A stretch of 32,752 bases of DNA from Oscillibacter sp. (GCA_022796315.1 JAAWIL010000003.1:1-32752); one strand, 5' to 3'. Shown: positions 8,099-16,140, counted from the stretch's first letter. The notes: generated from the letters alone by a model not told the origin. Made by a program: numbers and translations.

Positions 8099-8457
8099 GC
8101 CTTCTCAAACTCCTGAGCCACCCGCTTCAGCAGCTCCTGGGGCTGATAGGGCTTTTTTAGATAGTTCACCGCGCCCAGCTGGATGGCGCTGCGCACGTCG
8201 TCTTCCTGGCTGGAAGCGGTGAGGAAAATGACGGGCGTGTCGGCGGCGAACTCCTTCATGCGGGCGAAGGTCTCGATGCCGTTCATTCTGGGCATCTCGA
8301 TGTCCAGGAGAACCAGGTCCATTTTCTCGCGCCGCAGCGTATCCAGCGCCTCGACCCCGGAATTGGCGAAAAAGACGTCATAGACCTTTCCCAGGATCAT
8401 TTTCGTCCGCATCAGATTCATATCGTCATCGTCTACTACCAAAATGCGCTTCTGCAT
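8095..8457 (-). CDS. Single-domain CheY-like response regulator
   Basis: This 120-residue protein is a receiver domain and nothing else. The acidic pocket is DDDD (9-12), the phosphorylation site is D52 (LLDIEMPRMNG), the switch residue is T80 (FLTAS) and the conserved Lys is K102 (KKPY). With no output domain it must act by protein contact or as a phosphate shuttle. It is the first gene of the operon and its stop codon overlaps the start of the HPt-bearing kinase, so the two are probably made in step and the kinase, or its HPt H802, is the likely partner. The start ATG has an AGGGGGG stretch upstream. Confidence 0.93.
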   Translation of the reverse strand: MQKRILVVDDDDMNLMRTKMILGKVYDVFFANSGVEALDTLRREKMDLVLLDIEMPRMNGIETFARMKEFAADTPVIFLTASSQEDDVRSAIQLGAVNYLKKPYQPQELLKRVAQEFEKA

Positions 8458-8505
8458 AGGATTGCCCCCCTGTTTTATGACTGCGTCAAAATCATATTGA
8501 GATTT

Positions 8506-8534
8506 ATTTTAAAGGAAGCGCGCAAGAAAATCAA
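8506..8534 (-). promoter_or_regulatory. Promoter of the phosphorelay operon
   Basis: TTGATT (8534-8529) and TAAAAT (8511-8506) with a 17-base spacer, about 50 bases before the lone receiver gene. Confidence 0.7.
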
Positions 8535-8583
8535 GACCGGATTTTGTCTGAAAGAGGCCGGGGGGGCGCGCGCTGTCAATACG

Positions 8584-8613
8584 AAAGGAGCCCCTTCCCT
8601 CAGGAGAGGCTCC
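8584..8613 (-). terminator. Probable terminator of the LysR gene
   Basis: On the minus strand GGAGCC pairs with GGCTCC, with further imperfect pairing inside, followed by TTTCG. The stop codon of the LysR gene lies within the stem-loop. The U-run is short, so termination may be partial. Confidence 0.5.
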
Positions 8614-9529
8614 CTTGAATTTCATCCTGCAAAGTTTCCAGAAAACACTGGGCCACTTCGCTGAGGGGATTGCTGGCGTGGGTGATGGCGTAAAAGTACA
8701 TCATGTCGCCGCTGTCCAGGCATTTGGTGGAAAGGCCGGGGTAGAGATTCAGCACCCCCTTGTCGCTGACGCCCAGAAACACGGCGTCGCTGTTGGGCAG
8801 CAGAGAGTACAGCAGGGCCATGCTGGTCAAGAAGATGTTTTTGTGGTTGTTGGTGTAATGCAGAAAACTGAAGCTCGCCGCCTCCTGGTAGAAATCCATG
8901 TTGTGGGAATTTCCCCGGATTTGGGGAAACCGCATGAGGTCCTGCTCCGTGATGTGCTCCATTGTCTCCAGGGGGTGCCCTTTTCGGAAAAGCACATAAG
9001 GCTTGGTCTCGAAGAGCTTGGTGAAATTGATTTTCTTTTCAGAGAAGTAGGCCAGCTGGGCGGCGTTGCTCCGGGAGTTGGTGTGGATGATGCCGATGTC
9101 GGATTTTTTCTGCAGCACATCCTGGATGCATTCCTGCGTGTCCTGCTCTGTCACGGTAATGGCATATTTGTCAATCCGGCTGACCCGCTCCCGGTAGAAC
9201 CGAAGGAAGACCGAGGTGACAAACGTATAGCGGCAGGTGGAGATCCGCAGCATGGTAACGGCCTCGGATGGGTCGCTGGAGGAGTACTGGACCCGGATCT
9301 GCTCCAGCTCCATCAGAACGCCGCTGATGGAGTGAATGAACGCCGTGCCGGCCGGGGTGGGGATGATCCCCTTGCTGGTGCGCTCAAAAATCGTAAAGCC
9401 CAGTTCGGACTCCAGCTCCTTGATGGCGATGCTCAGCGTGGGCTGCGTAACATAGAGGGCGGCGGCTGCCCGGCTGATGGAATTTTGGCGGTATGCCTCC
9501 AGCACGTATTTGAATTGCTGCAGATTCAT
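8600..9529 (-). CDS. LysR-family transcriptional regulator
   Basis: This 309-residue regulator has an N-terminal winged helix-turn-helix (residues 1-60: MNLQQFKYVLEAYRQ, then SISRAAAALYVTQPTLSIAIKELE with the usual LysR spacing). An effector-binding domain follows from about residue 88 to 300. The start is the ATG at 9529, with GGAGG 5 bases upstream; the longer in-frame GTG at 9634 lies upstream of the predicted promoter and is excluded. It is divergent from the deacetylase/TRAP operon across a 400-base gap, the classic arrangement for a LysR protein that controls the neighbouring operon in response to its substrate. The effector is unknown, but a compound imported by the TRAP system is the natural candidate. 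Confidence 0.93.
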   Translation of the reverse strand: MNLQQFKYVLEAYRQNSISRAAAALYVTQPTLSIAIKELESELGFTIFERTSKGIIPTPAGTAFIHSISGVLMELEQIRVQYSSSDPSEAVTMLRISTCRYTFVTSVFLRFYRERVSRIDKYAITVTEQDTQECIQDVLQKKSDIGIIHTNSRSNAAQLAYFSEKKINFTKLFETKPYVLFRKGHPLETMEHITEQDLMRFPQIRGNSHNMDFYQEAASFSFLHYTNNHKNIFLTSMALLYSLLPNSDAVFLGVSDKGVLNLYPGLSTKCLDSGDMMYFYAITHASNPLSEVAQCFLETLQDEIQGSLS

Positions 9530-9593
9530 AGATTCCTCCATTTTTTGTTTCCGTGCCCCGCTGGGATCGGACTGAAGACATGATTTTGATATG

Positions 9594-9622
9594 ATTGTAG
9601 ATAGTTTCCGCGAAGATTGCAA
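9594..9622 (-). promoter_or_regulatory. Promoter of the LysR gene
   Basis: TTGCAA (9622-9617) and TACAAT (9599-9594) with a 17-base spacer. Confidence 0.7.
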
Positions 9623-9720
9623 GTGCTTTTTCACAAAATGAAAAAGAATGAACCGGGAAACGAGAGAAAACGCGGTTGCTGGGACACAATTCGTGAGGAA
9701 TGGGGTGAAAATTGGTCATT

Positions 9721-9773
9721 GTGCATAAAAATAAGTGAAGCAATTGATGCAAACAGAACAGAGTGCATAAAAA
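9721..9773 (+). promoter_or_regulatory. Putative LysR operator and promoter of TRAP operon
   Basis: In the 400-base AT-rich divergent gap (9530-9930), GTGCATAAAAA occurs at 9721-9731 and again at 9763-9773, 42 bases apart (four helical turns), with a related TGATGCA at 9745-9751 between them. A weak promoter overlaps: TTGATG (9744-9749), 18 bases, TAAAAA (9768-9773). The phased sites fit cooperative binding by a LysR tetramer. The rest of the gap shows no gene. Confidence 0.4.
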
Positions 9774-9930
9774 ATTTTTATAGCTCAATAAAAAGGGACA
9801 ATTTTTCAAAACGCGGAGTTGTATGTAAAATCATTCACAAGGGAAGTTGGACACAGATCTGCACGGCTTTCTGCGGAGCCTGCCGGTGTGGACGGCTTGG
9901 GATGCGAATCATGAAAGGAGAATCTGAACC

Positions 9931-10776
9931 ATGAAGAATATGCCTGTGCTTTTGACCTTTGATGTAGACGGCGAGATGATTTGGCGCTGCCGTGATCCGG
10001 AGAACGCGGACCGCCCGGTGACGCTGTCTCTGGGACACTACGGTCTGAACTGCGGCCTGCCTCGGATCTTGAAGGTGCTGAAAAAGTATGACGCTCCCGC
10101 GACCTTCTTTGTCCCCGGCATGACGGCGGAGATGTTTCCCCATGTACTTCCCGGCATCATGGAGGCGGGGATGCATGAGATTGGACACCACAGCTACAGC
10201 CACACGTATCCGGACAAGTTTCCCTCCGGGGAAGCGGAGGCGGAGGACTATGCCAAGGCCAGCCGGATCATTGAGCCGGTGATTGGGAAAAAGCTCAAGG
10301 GCTACCGCTCCCCCGCCTGGGAATTCAGCTGCAGCACCCTGGATATTCTGGAGGACATGGGGATGGAGTACTCCAGCAATATGATGGGTTCGGACCGGCT
10401 GGAGCTGTTGGAGATCTTCGGCAGGAAGAGCGATATTGTGGAGATTCCGATCCATTGGATTCTGGACGACGCCGCGTTCTGGCTGTACAGCGTCCGCATT
10501 GCCGGCAAGTGCATGCAGCCCCTCAGCGCCGTGGAGGACTGCTGGATCAAGGAGTTCGACGGCCTCTACGAGGAGTTCCTGGAGGAAGAGGAGAACGGGA
10601 TGGATTCGGACATCGTCTTTGTTCTGACCTGCCACCCCCAGGTGATTGGACGGCCCTCCCGCATGACGGTGCTGGAGAATGTGATCCGCCATATCAATTC
10701 CTGCCCCCATGTGGAGTTTGTGACAGCCGGACAGGCTGTGGCGGACTATAAGCGGCGCCACGGCATTACCAAGTGA
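9931..10776 (+). CDS. HpPgdA/PuuE-type polysaccharide deacetylase-like hydrolase
   Basis: This 281-residue cytoplasmic NodB-fold metal hydrolase has no signal peptide. Visible motifs are TFDVDGE (D11 and D13), GHHSYSH (H87 and H91, metal ligands), RSPAWEFS (126-133), VEIPIHWILDD (170-180) and CHPQVIGRPSR (H235). The last two resemble the Helicobacter pylori PgdA branch, which also includes allantoinase PuuE and cyclic imidases. Members of that branch act on cyclic amides or small amide substrates, not only on polysaccharide. As first gene of an operon with a TRAP importer and an M20 peptidase, a role in opening or deacylating an imported small molecule is more likely than cell-wall modification. 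That substrate class is inference. AAAGGAG precedes the ATG. Confidence 0.88.
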   Translation: MKNMPVLLTFDVDGEMIWRCRDPENADRPVTLSLGHYGLNCGLPRILKVLKKYDAPATFFVPGMTAEMFPHVLPGIMEAGMHEIGHHSYSHTYPDKFPSGEAEAEDYAKASRIIEPVIGKKLKGYRSPAWEFSCSTLDILEDMGMEYSSNMMGSDRLELLEIFGRKSDIVEIPIHWILDDAAFWLYSVRIAGKCMQPLSAVEDCWIKEFDGLYEEFLEEEENGMDSDIVFVLTCHPQVIGRPSRMTVLENVIRHINSCPHVEFVTAGQAVADYKRRHGITK

Positions 10777-10857
10777 GTTTCCCGTTCCCCGCGTTCTGTG
10801 CGTTTCAGAACCTGCTTTGCAGATTCTGGAAAATAATACAAAAGGAGAATGAACGAA

Positions 10858-12015
10858 ATGAAAAAAGTCTTGTGTATCCTGCTTGTGATGATGATGCTTC
10901 TCTCTGGCTGCGGCCTCGGCGGCAGCAATCCCGGAACGGGCGATGCGGAAAACAGCACCTCCGGCGACGGGTCCACCGGCGGCCAGACCCCCGATGAGGG
11001 CGCCCAGGCCGCCCTTCCTGAGAACGCCACCGACGATGAGATCAACGCCTTCATCACGGCGGCCTCCAGCAATCCGGAGAAGATGATTATTAAGTACGCC
11101 TCCACCAGCCCCGATCTCAATGGACAGGCCTACCTGCGGGCGGCCCGGAAGTTCCTGCAGACGCTGAAGGAGGAGCTGGGCGACAAGGTTGAGATCCAGT
11201 ACTACATGAACTCCACCTTCGGCGGCTCTGCGGATGCCGTTCTGGGCGGACTGCAGAATGAGACCTTCGAGCTCACCGACTGGCCTCTTGGCAGCTTTGC
11301 GGAGTTCACCAACGCCTTCCAGCCCCTGGACGTGCCCTATCTGGTGACCACCTCCCAGGAGGCCTATGACCTGCTGGCCGGTCCCGCCGGTGATCTGATG
11401 GCCGAGAAGTGCACCAGCGAGACCAACATCAAGCCGCTGTACTATGGCATCATCGGTATGCGCCAGATGACCAATTCCAAGCACGAGGTGACGGCGCCGG
11501 ACGACCTGAAGGGTCTGAAGATGCGCGCCCAGAACAACTCTGTTCAGGTGACGGGCCTCTCCGCCCTGGGCTGCAGCATTACCACCATGGCCTTCTCTGA
11601 GCTCTTCACCTCTTTGCAGCAGAAGGTGATTGACGGACAGGAAAACCCCATTGAGACCATCTACAATTTCCAGTATTACGATGTGCAGGACTACCTGACC
11701 GTTACCAACCACCTCTGCACGGCCGGCGTGGTGGCCTGCAACAACGACTGGTACGAGGGCCTCTCCGACGAGTTCAAGGCTGCCGTAGACAAGGCCGCGT
11801 CTGTGGCCGGGCGTTACAGCATTGAGGAGCTGAACAGCTCTGAGGCCGGTGTTCTGGAGCAGCTGAAGGAGAAGATGACGGTGACGGAACTCAGCGGCGA
11901 GCAGCTCTCCGCCTTCCAGGAGAGCGCCAAGAGCGCCTGGCCTCAGCTGAGAGAGGAGATCGGCGCGGAGTACTTTGACCAGTTCCTGGCCGCGGCCAAT
12001 CTGAGTCTCGACTGA
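10858..12015 (+). CDS. dctP: TRAP transporter solute-binding lipoprotein (DctP family)
   Basis: This 385-residue extracellular binding protein is anchored by lipid at C18 (signal peptide MKKVLCILLVMMMLLSGC). A Gly/Ser/Thr/Pro-rich tether of about 35 residues follows, then the DctP fold. Family marks include LTDWPLGSFAEF, GLKMRAQNN, whose Arg normally grips the ligand carboxylate, and QQKVIDGQENP. The ATG at 10858 was chosen because AAAGGAG sits about 10 bases upstream; an ATG at 10849 would be only 2 bases from it. It delivers an organic acid to the DctQ-DctM membrane pair encoded next. The lipoprotein form, rather than a free periplasmic one, fits a Gram-positive cell. Confidence 0.93.
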   Translation: MKKVLCILLVMMMLLSGCGLGGSNPGTGDAENSTSGDGSTGGQTPDEGAQAALPENATDDEINAFITAASSNPEKMIIKYASTSPDLNGQAYLRAARKFLQTLKEELGDKVEIQYYMNSTFGGSADAVLGGLQNETFELTDWPLGSFAEFTNAFQPLDVPYLVTTSQEAYDLLAGPAGDLMAEKCTSETNIKPLYYGIIGMRQMTNSKHEVTAPDDLKGLKMRAQNNSVQVTGLSALGCSITTMAFSELFTSLQQKVIDGQENPIETIYNFQYYDVQDYLTVTNHLCTAGVVACNNDWYEGLSDEFKAAVDKAASVAGRYSIEELNSSEAGVLEQLKEKMTVTELSGEQLSAFQESAKSAWPQLREEIGAEYFDQFLAAANLSLD

Positions 12016-12024
12016 TGAAGCGGT

Positions 12025-12086
12025 GCCGGCATAGAAACGCCGGCGGACCGGATGGGCGGCGTTCCCGCATGGGGCCGCCCGTCCGG
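12025..12086 (+). promoter_or_regulatory. Tandem intercistronic hairpins between dctP and dctQ
   Basis: GCCGGC (12025-12030) pairs with GCCGGC (12039-12044). CCGGATGGGCGGC (12048-12060) then pairs with GCCGCCCGTCCGG (12074-12086) over 13 positions with one U.G. No U-run follows. Such structures often stabilise the upstream message, allowing more binding protein than membrane subunits. Confidence 0.6.
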
Positions 12087-12109
12087 TATGAAGTTCGGAG
12101 GGAGTTTTC

Positions 12110-12658
12110 ATGAAAGCATCCAGAGTCCGATGGTTTTTCAGCCATCTGGAATACCTTTTGTCCATGCTGTTCATGGGCGTGATGGTATGCCTGCTCTTTG
12201 TGCAGGTGGTTTCCCGCTATGTGTTCGGGTCTTCCCTGGCGTTTACAGAGGAGATTTCCGTAATCCTCTTTATCCTCTCGGTATATATCGGCGCCATTGG
12301 CGCCACCCGGCGGGGTCAGCATCTGCGGATCGAGCTGCTGACCCAGACGATGAGCCCCCGGGGACAGACGGTCTGCCGGATCGTCTCCAACATCATCTTT
12401 ATCATTGTCAACTGCATCCTGGGCTATGGCACCTGTCTGGTGGTGGCGAACCTCTTCAAGTTCGGGATGACGACCCCGATTGTAAAGCTGCCCAAGTGGA
12501 TTCCCTATGCGGTGATTCCGTTGGCATTCCTGCTGATCAGCATCCGCCTGGTGGAGGACACCGTCCGCCAGTTCCGCAACCTGAACAGCGGGGAATATGA
12601 TTTCTGCAAGAATGGCGAGGCCGCGCCGGCGGATGGCGGCACAGAGAAGGAGGGATAA
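12110..12658 (+). CDS. dctQ: TRAP transporter small membrane subunit DctQ
   Basis: This 182-residue protein has four hydrophobic segments (about 15-35, 47-66, 88-112 and 129-147) and the family marks QVVSRYVF and FTEEIS in the first half, then RRGQHLRIEL. DctQ subunits pair with the large DctM subunit in the membrane for sodium-driven uptake. GGAGGG lies 8 bases before the ATG. The gene sits 94 bases after dctP, behind two hairpins, and 5 bases before dctM. Confidence 0.92.
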   Translation: MKASRVRWFFSHLEYLLSMLFMGVMVCLLFVQVVSRYVFGSSLAFTEEISVILFILSVYIGAIGATRRGQHLRIELLTQTMSPRGQTVCRIVSNIIFIIVNCILGYGTCLVVANLFKFGMTTPIVKLPKWIPYAVIPLAFLLISIRLVEDTVRQFRNLNSGEYDFCKNGEAAPADGGTEKEG

Positions 12659-12663
12659 GGAGT

Positions 12664-13950
12664 ATGGCACTTGCGACCTTGGCGTTTGTGACGATTGCGC
12701 TGCTGCTTCTGGGGGTGCCGATCGGCATCTCGATTGCGGCCGGCCTGATCTCCTCGTCTCTGCTCTTTGACGTTACCACGCTGAAGTTTATCTGCCAGCA
12801 GCTGTACACGGGTCTGGACTCCTTCGCGCTGCTGGCGGTCCCCGGATTCATGCTGGCCGGCTCCTTTATGGAAAAGGGCGGCCTCTCCAAGCGGCTGGTG
12901 AATACGGCGGAGAAGTTTGTGGGCCACCAGGCCGGCGGTTTCTGCGCGGTGACGGTGGTGGCCTGCCTGTTCTTCGGCGCGATCTCCGGCTCTGCCCCCG
13001 CTACGGTGGCGGCCATTGGCGGCATCATGATCCCCTATATGGCAGCGGTTGGCTATGACCGTGAGTTCGCGGCGGGACTCTCCGCCGTGGCCGGCGGCCT
13101 GGGCGTCATTATTCCGCCCAGTATCCCCTTTGTGATCTACGGCATTGCCACCCAGACCAACATCAGCGACCTCTTCATCGCGGGCTTCGGCCCCGGCATC
13201 TTCATTGGCGCGCTGCTGGTCGCAGTGGCCAAGAGGATCTCCAAAAAGGAGAACTACCAGCCTCCGCGGCCTAAGGCCACAGGCAGGGAGAAGCTGGCGG
13301 CCATCAATGAGGCCAAGTGGGCCCTCATCATGCCCCTCATCATCCTGGGCGGGATCTACGGCGGATTCTTCACGCCTACCGAGGCCTCTGTGGTGGCCAT
13401 TTTCTACAGCCTGCTGGTGGGCTTCTTCGTCTATAAGGAACTCCGGTGGAAGGATGTGTTCGCCATCCTGGACAACACGGCCTCCTTCGTGGGCGGCGTG
13501 ATGCTGGCCTTTGCCCCTGCGGCGGCACTGGGCGCGGTGCTGACCATGCTGAATGTTCCTGCGATGGTCAGCCAGCTGCTCCTCTCCATTACGGATAACA
13601 TCTACATCATTATGCTGATCGTGGTGGTGGTGCTGCTGGGCGCCGGGATGATTCTGGACACCATTTCGGCAATCGTCGTGTTTGCCCCCATCCTCTACAA
13701 GGTGCTGGTGCCGATGGGAATTGATCCGGTGCATCTGGGCGTGATTATGGTGGTGGATCTGGCCATTGGCTTTGTGACGCCGCCTGTGGCGCAGAATCTG
13801 TTTGTGGCATCGTCCATGACGGGGCTGCCCATCCACGGGATTGTCAAAAAGGCGCTGCCCTTCATCCTTACAATGCTGGCGGCGCTGCTGCTGATTACCT
13901 TCTTCCCGGAGATCTCCCTGACCCTGGGAAAGGGACTGGCATTGCTGTAA
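12664..13950 (+). CDS. dctM: TRAP transporter large permease subunit DctM
   Basis: This 428-residue, about twelve-helix protein is the transport channel. Conserved stretches are VPGFMLAGSFMEKGGLSKRL, FFGAISGSAPATVAAIGGIMI, GGLGVIIPPSIPFVIYG, FFTPTEASVVA and GMILDTISAIVVFAPI, all hallmarks of DctM in the ion-transporter superfamily. Length matches the usual 425-430 residues. The site GGAGGGATAAGGAGT precedes the ATG, and the start is only 5 bases past the dctQ stop codon. Confidence 0.95.
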   Translation: MALATLAFVTIALLLLGVPIGISIAAGLISSSLLFDVTTLKFICQQLYTGLDSFALLAVPGFMLAGSFMEKGGLSKRLVNTAEKFVGHQAGGFCAVTVVACLFFGAISGSAPATVAAIGGIMIPYMAAVGYDREFAAGLSAVAGGLGVIIPPSIPFVIYGIATQTNISDLFIAGFGPGIFIGALLVAVAKRISKKENYQPPRPKATGREKLAAINEAKWALIMPLIILGGIYGGFFTPTEASVVAIFYSLLVGFFVYKELRWKDVFAILDNTASFVGGVMLAFAPAAALGAVLTMLNVPAMVSQLLLSITDNIYIIMLIVVVVLLGAGMILDTISAIVVFAPILYKVLVPMGIDPVHLGVIMVVDLAIGFVTPPVAQNLFVASSMTGLPIHGIVKKALPFILTMLAALLLITFFPEISLTLGKGLALL

Positions 13951-13997
13951 ATATTGATTAAACCTGAAAGAGCGACGGAAACAGAGAGGAGTTTATT

Positions 13998-14657
13998 ATG
14001 GCTGAGAAGTTGATTTTAGGAATTTCCGGCAGTCCCCGTAAGGGCGCCAACACGGATCTCATGCTCCAGGAGGCCCTGCGGGCCGCGGAGACCGTGGAGG
14101 GCGTCCGCACGGAGATGCTCTGCCTGCGGGATTACGAGATCCACAACTGCAAGGGCTGCTTTGCCTGCTGCCGGGAGGGCGGAAAGAAGGACGGCGGCAT
14201 CCACGCGTGCGCGATGTTCCGGGACGGCATGGATGAGATCTATCCAAAACTGAAGGCCTGCGGCGGACTGATCCTCGCGTCCCCGGTCTATTTTGCCTCC
14301 ATGTCTGCCCAGATGAAGCAGTTCATGGACCGGACAGAGGGACTGCTGCGCTACGGCACCAGCCAGTATCAGTACGGCCTGCAGAACAAAGTGGGCGGCG
14401 CACTGGTTGTGGGCGGAAACCGCAATGCCGGCGAGGAGCTGACCATCTTGGAGATGCAGGCCTTCTTCCAGGTGCATGACATGATCGTTGTGGGCTCCGG
14501 CGGCGAGCCGACTCCCGGCTGCTATCACGGCGGCGCCTGCACGACCTACCCGCAGAAGGGCGACATCCGGGACGCGGTGCTGCAAGATGAGATCGGCCTC
14601 AAGAGCGCCCGGAATTTGGGGGTCCGCGTGGCCAAGACCTTGTGGATGCTGAAATAA
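13998..14657 (+). CDS. Iron-sulfur flavoprotein (NADPH-dependent FMN reductase family)
   Basis: This 219-residue flavodoxin-like protein has the FMN phosphate loop GSPRKGANT (11-19) and a compact cysteine cluster NCKGCFACC with a further Cys (C51, C54, C57 and/or C58, C71), as in archaeal and clostridial iron-sulfur flavoproteins that bind one FMN and one 4Fe-4S. SPVYFASMSAQMKQFMDR is the family's flavin-contacting segment. It likely passes electrons in the cytoplasm, perhaps reducing the imported substrate. GAGAGGAG precedes the ATG; the gap from dctM is 47 bases, so it is in the operon. Confidence 0.88.
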   Translation: MAEKLILGISGSPRKGANTDLMLQEALRAAETVEGVRTEMLCLRDYEIHNCKGCFACCREGGKKDGGIHACAMFRDGMDEIYPKLKACGGLILASPVYFASMSAQMKQFMDRTEGLLRYGTSQYQYGLQNKVGGALVVGGNRNAGEELTILEMQAFFQVHDMIVVGSGGEPTPGCYHGGACTTYPQKGDIRDAVLQDEIGLKSARNLGVRVAKTLWMLK

Positions 14658-14679
14658 GAAACGAAGAGGACCAGTGAGC

Positions 14680-15858
14680 ATGCAGAATACACTTACGACA
14701 GCTGTTGAAGTGAATAGCCGCCGGATTGCCGCCTATGTATCCAGTCATCTGGAGGAGTTTCTTGCGGTTCTGCAGGATGTCGTGGACCTGGAGTCCCATA
14801 CCTACGGGGACCGGCAGGTGAAGGACCGCTGCGGCAGTTATCTCAAGGAGCTGTTTGAGGGAATTGGATTTCAGGTGGAGGCGGTGGACGCCGGGGAGAT
14901 TGGGTTCCATCTTTCCGGAAAGCTGGGGGATCATCAAGACAAGGTTCTGCTGGTAGGACACTACGATACGGTATTTCCCACCGGAACGACCAGGGAACGG
15001 CCCTTCTCCCGGCAGGGGGACCGGGCCTTCGGACCTGGCATTTTCGATATGAAGGGCGGACTGGTTGGCTTTTACATGGCCGTGAAGGCCCTGAAGGAGC
15101 TGGACCTGCTGCCGGCGGACAAGGAAGTTGATTTCTTCTTCAACTGCGATGAGGAAGCCGGCAGCGGAACCTCCAGAGAGCGGATTGTGGCGCTCGCAAA
15201 ACAGGCCAAGGCCTGTCTGGTGGCGGAGCCGGGTCATAAGGGCGAGGGCTATGTGACGGCAGAGCGCTTCGGCCGCTCCGTGGTGACCGTCACGGCCCAC
15301 GGCGTGGCGGGGCATGCCGGCAACCGCCCCGAATACACGGCCAATCCCTTGGTGGAATTGTCCAAGGTGGTGGAGGAGCTGGAAAGCCGCTGCGACCGGA
15401 GCCGGGGCATTTGGTACTCTCCCGTCAGCCTGCACGGCGGAGATCGGGGCCCCACGGCCATGACGCCGGGAGACGCCTATGTGATCTATGATATCCGTTA
15501 TCTCAACGAGGCCCTGGGGCAGGAGGCGGATGCGGCTGTGAACGGCCTCTGCCCCACGCAGCCCAGCGTGCGCTTTGAGGTGACCGGAGGCGTGGAAAAG
15601 CCCCCCTTTATTCAAACGGAGGAGAGCCGCTGGCTCTGGAACCGCGCCAAAGAGATTACGGAGGAGATGGGGCACACGTTTTTGCCGGCGCGCCTGGGAG
15701 GAGGCAGCGACGCCAACTTCACGGCGGCCGCGGGCTGCCCGACGCTCTGCGGTCTGGGGCTGAACGGGGACTTCCTCCATAACCCCAAGGAGTATGTGAT
15801 GATTGACACGATCCCTGACCGGGTGGCCCTGCTGGCGGAACTGATCCGCACTATATAA
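14680..15858 (+). CDS. M20-family metallopeptidase (CPG2-like)
   Basis: This 392-residue di-zinc hydrolase resembles glutamate carboxypeptidase (carboxypeptidase G2). Ligands and catalytic residues are visible: H94 and D96 in GHYDTVF, bridging D123 in GPGIFDMKGG, catalytic E158 and metal-binding E159 in NCDEEAGS, E183 in AEPG, and a late His in DFLHNP. The dimerisation domain contains GVAGHAGNRP. It has no signal peptide. Such enzymes release an acidic amino acid from N-acyl or peptide-like amides. ATG at 14680 is preferred, with AGAGGA about 9 bases upstream; GTG at 14674 is a close alternative. It ends the operon, after a 22-base gap, so it probably acts on the TRAP-imported compound or on the product of the deacetylase-like enzyme. 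Confidence 0.92.
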   Translation: MQNTLTTAVEVNSRRIAAYVSSHLEEFLAVLQDVVDLESHTYGDRQVKDRCGSYLKELFEGIGFQVEAVDAGEIGFHLSGKLGDHQDKVLLVGHYDTVFPTGTTRERPFSRQGDRAFGPGIFDMKGGLVGFYMAVKALKELDLLPADKEVDFFFNCDEEAGSGTSRERIVALAKQAKACLVAEPGHKGEGYVTAERFGRSVVTVTAHGVAGHAGNRPEYTANPLVELSKVVEELESRCDRSRGIWYSPVSLHGGDRGPTAMTPGDAYVIYDIRYLNEALGQEADAAVNGLCPTQPSVRFEVTGGVEKPPFIQTEESRWLWNRAKEITEEMGHTFLPARLGGGSDANFTAAAGCPTLCGLGLNGDFLHNPKEYVMIDTIPDRVALLAELIRTI

Positions 15859-15901
15859 GCAGAGCGGCGGAAACCGCAGAGCGGCGGAAACCGCAGAGCG
15901 G
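15859..15901 (+). repeat. 17-base tandem repeat, 2.5 copies
   Basis: GCAGAGCGGCGGAAACC is repeated exactly at 15859-15875 and 15876-15892, and the first nine bases recur at 15893-15901, directly after the stop codon of the M20 gene. Replication slippage would explain it. Confidence 0.85.
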
Positions 15902-15927
15902 ACAACAGCAGAAACCGAGACGGGAGG

Positions 15928-15966
15928 ACCTCCTGTGCAGAAGCGTACATCTGCACAGGAGGTTTG
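15928..15966 (+). terminator. Probable terminator of the TRAP/M20 operon
   Basis: ACCTCCTGTGCAGA (15928-15941) pairs perfectly with TCTGCACAGGAGGT (15950-15963) around an 8-base loop, followed by only TTT on the plus side. The stem is strong but the U-run is short. Between it and the next promoter, 15967-16104 contains only weak inverted repeats (for example GCTGCAAAT at 15993-16001 with ATTTGCGGC at 16045-16053). Confidence 0.65.
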
Positions 15967-16104
15967 ACTATAAAGATATACGCTATCGGATGGCTGCAAA
16001 TCTTCCGCCGCGCCATGCTCGCGTGTCCCCGCGGTCAGACGGGAATTTGCGGCTGGAAGGCTTGGGAAGCTGTGGATTGCCGGGAAATTCTCCCTTAGAA
16101 ACCA

Positions 16105-16134
16105 TTGACAAGTAGATATTCCGGCGCATATAAT
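16105..16134 (+). promoter_or_regulatory. Consensus promoter of the chemoreceptor gene
   Basis: TTGACA (16105-16110) and TATAAT (16129-16134) match the sigma-A consensus perfectly, with an 18-base spacer. Confidence 0.85.
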
Positions 16135-16140
16135 AAAAAA

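Noticed and set aside
9835..12174. 779-codon minus-strand open frame opposite the deacetylase and dctP
   Set aside because: It is antisense to two genes with clear motifs and crosses their intergenic ribosome sites.
15928..15963. CRISPR or attachment-site meaning for the 14-bp inverted repeat
   Set aside because: It is a single stem-loop right after an operon end, best explained as a terminator; there are no spacers and no integrase gene.
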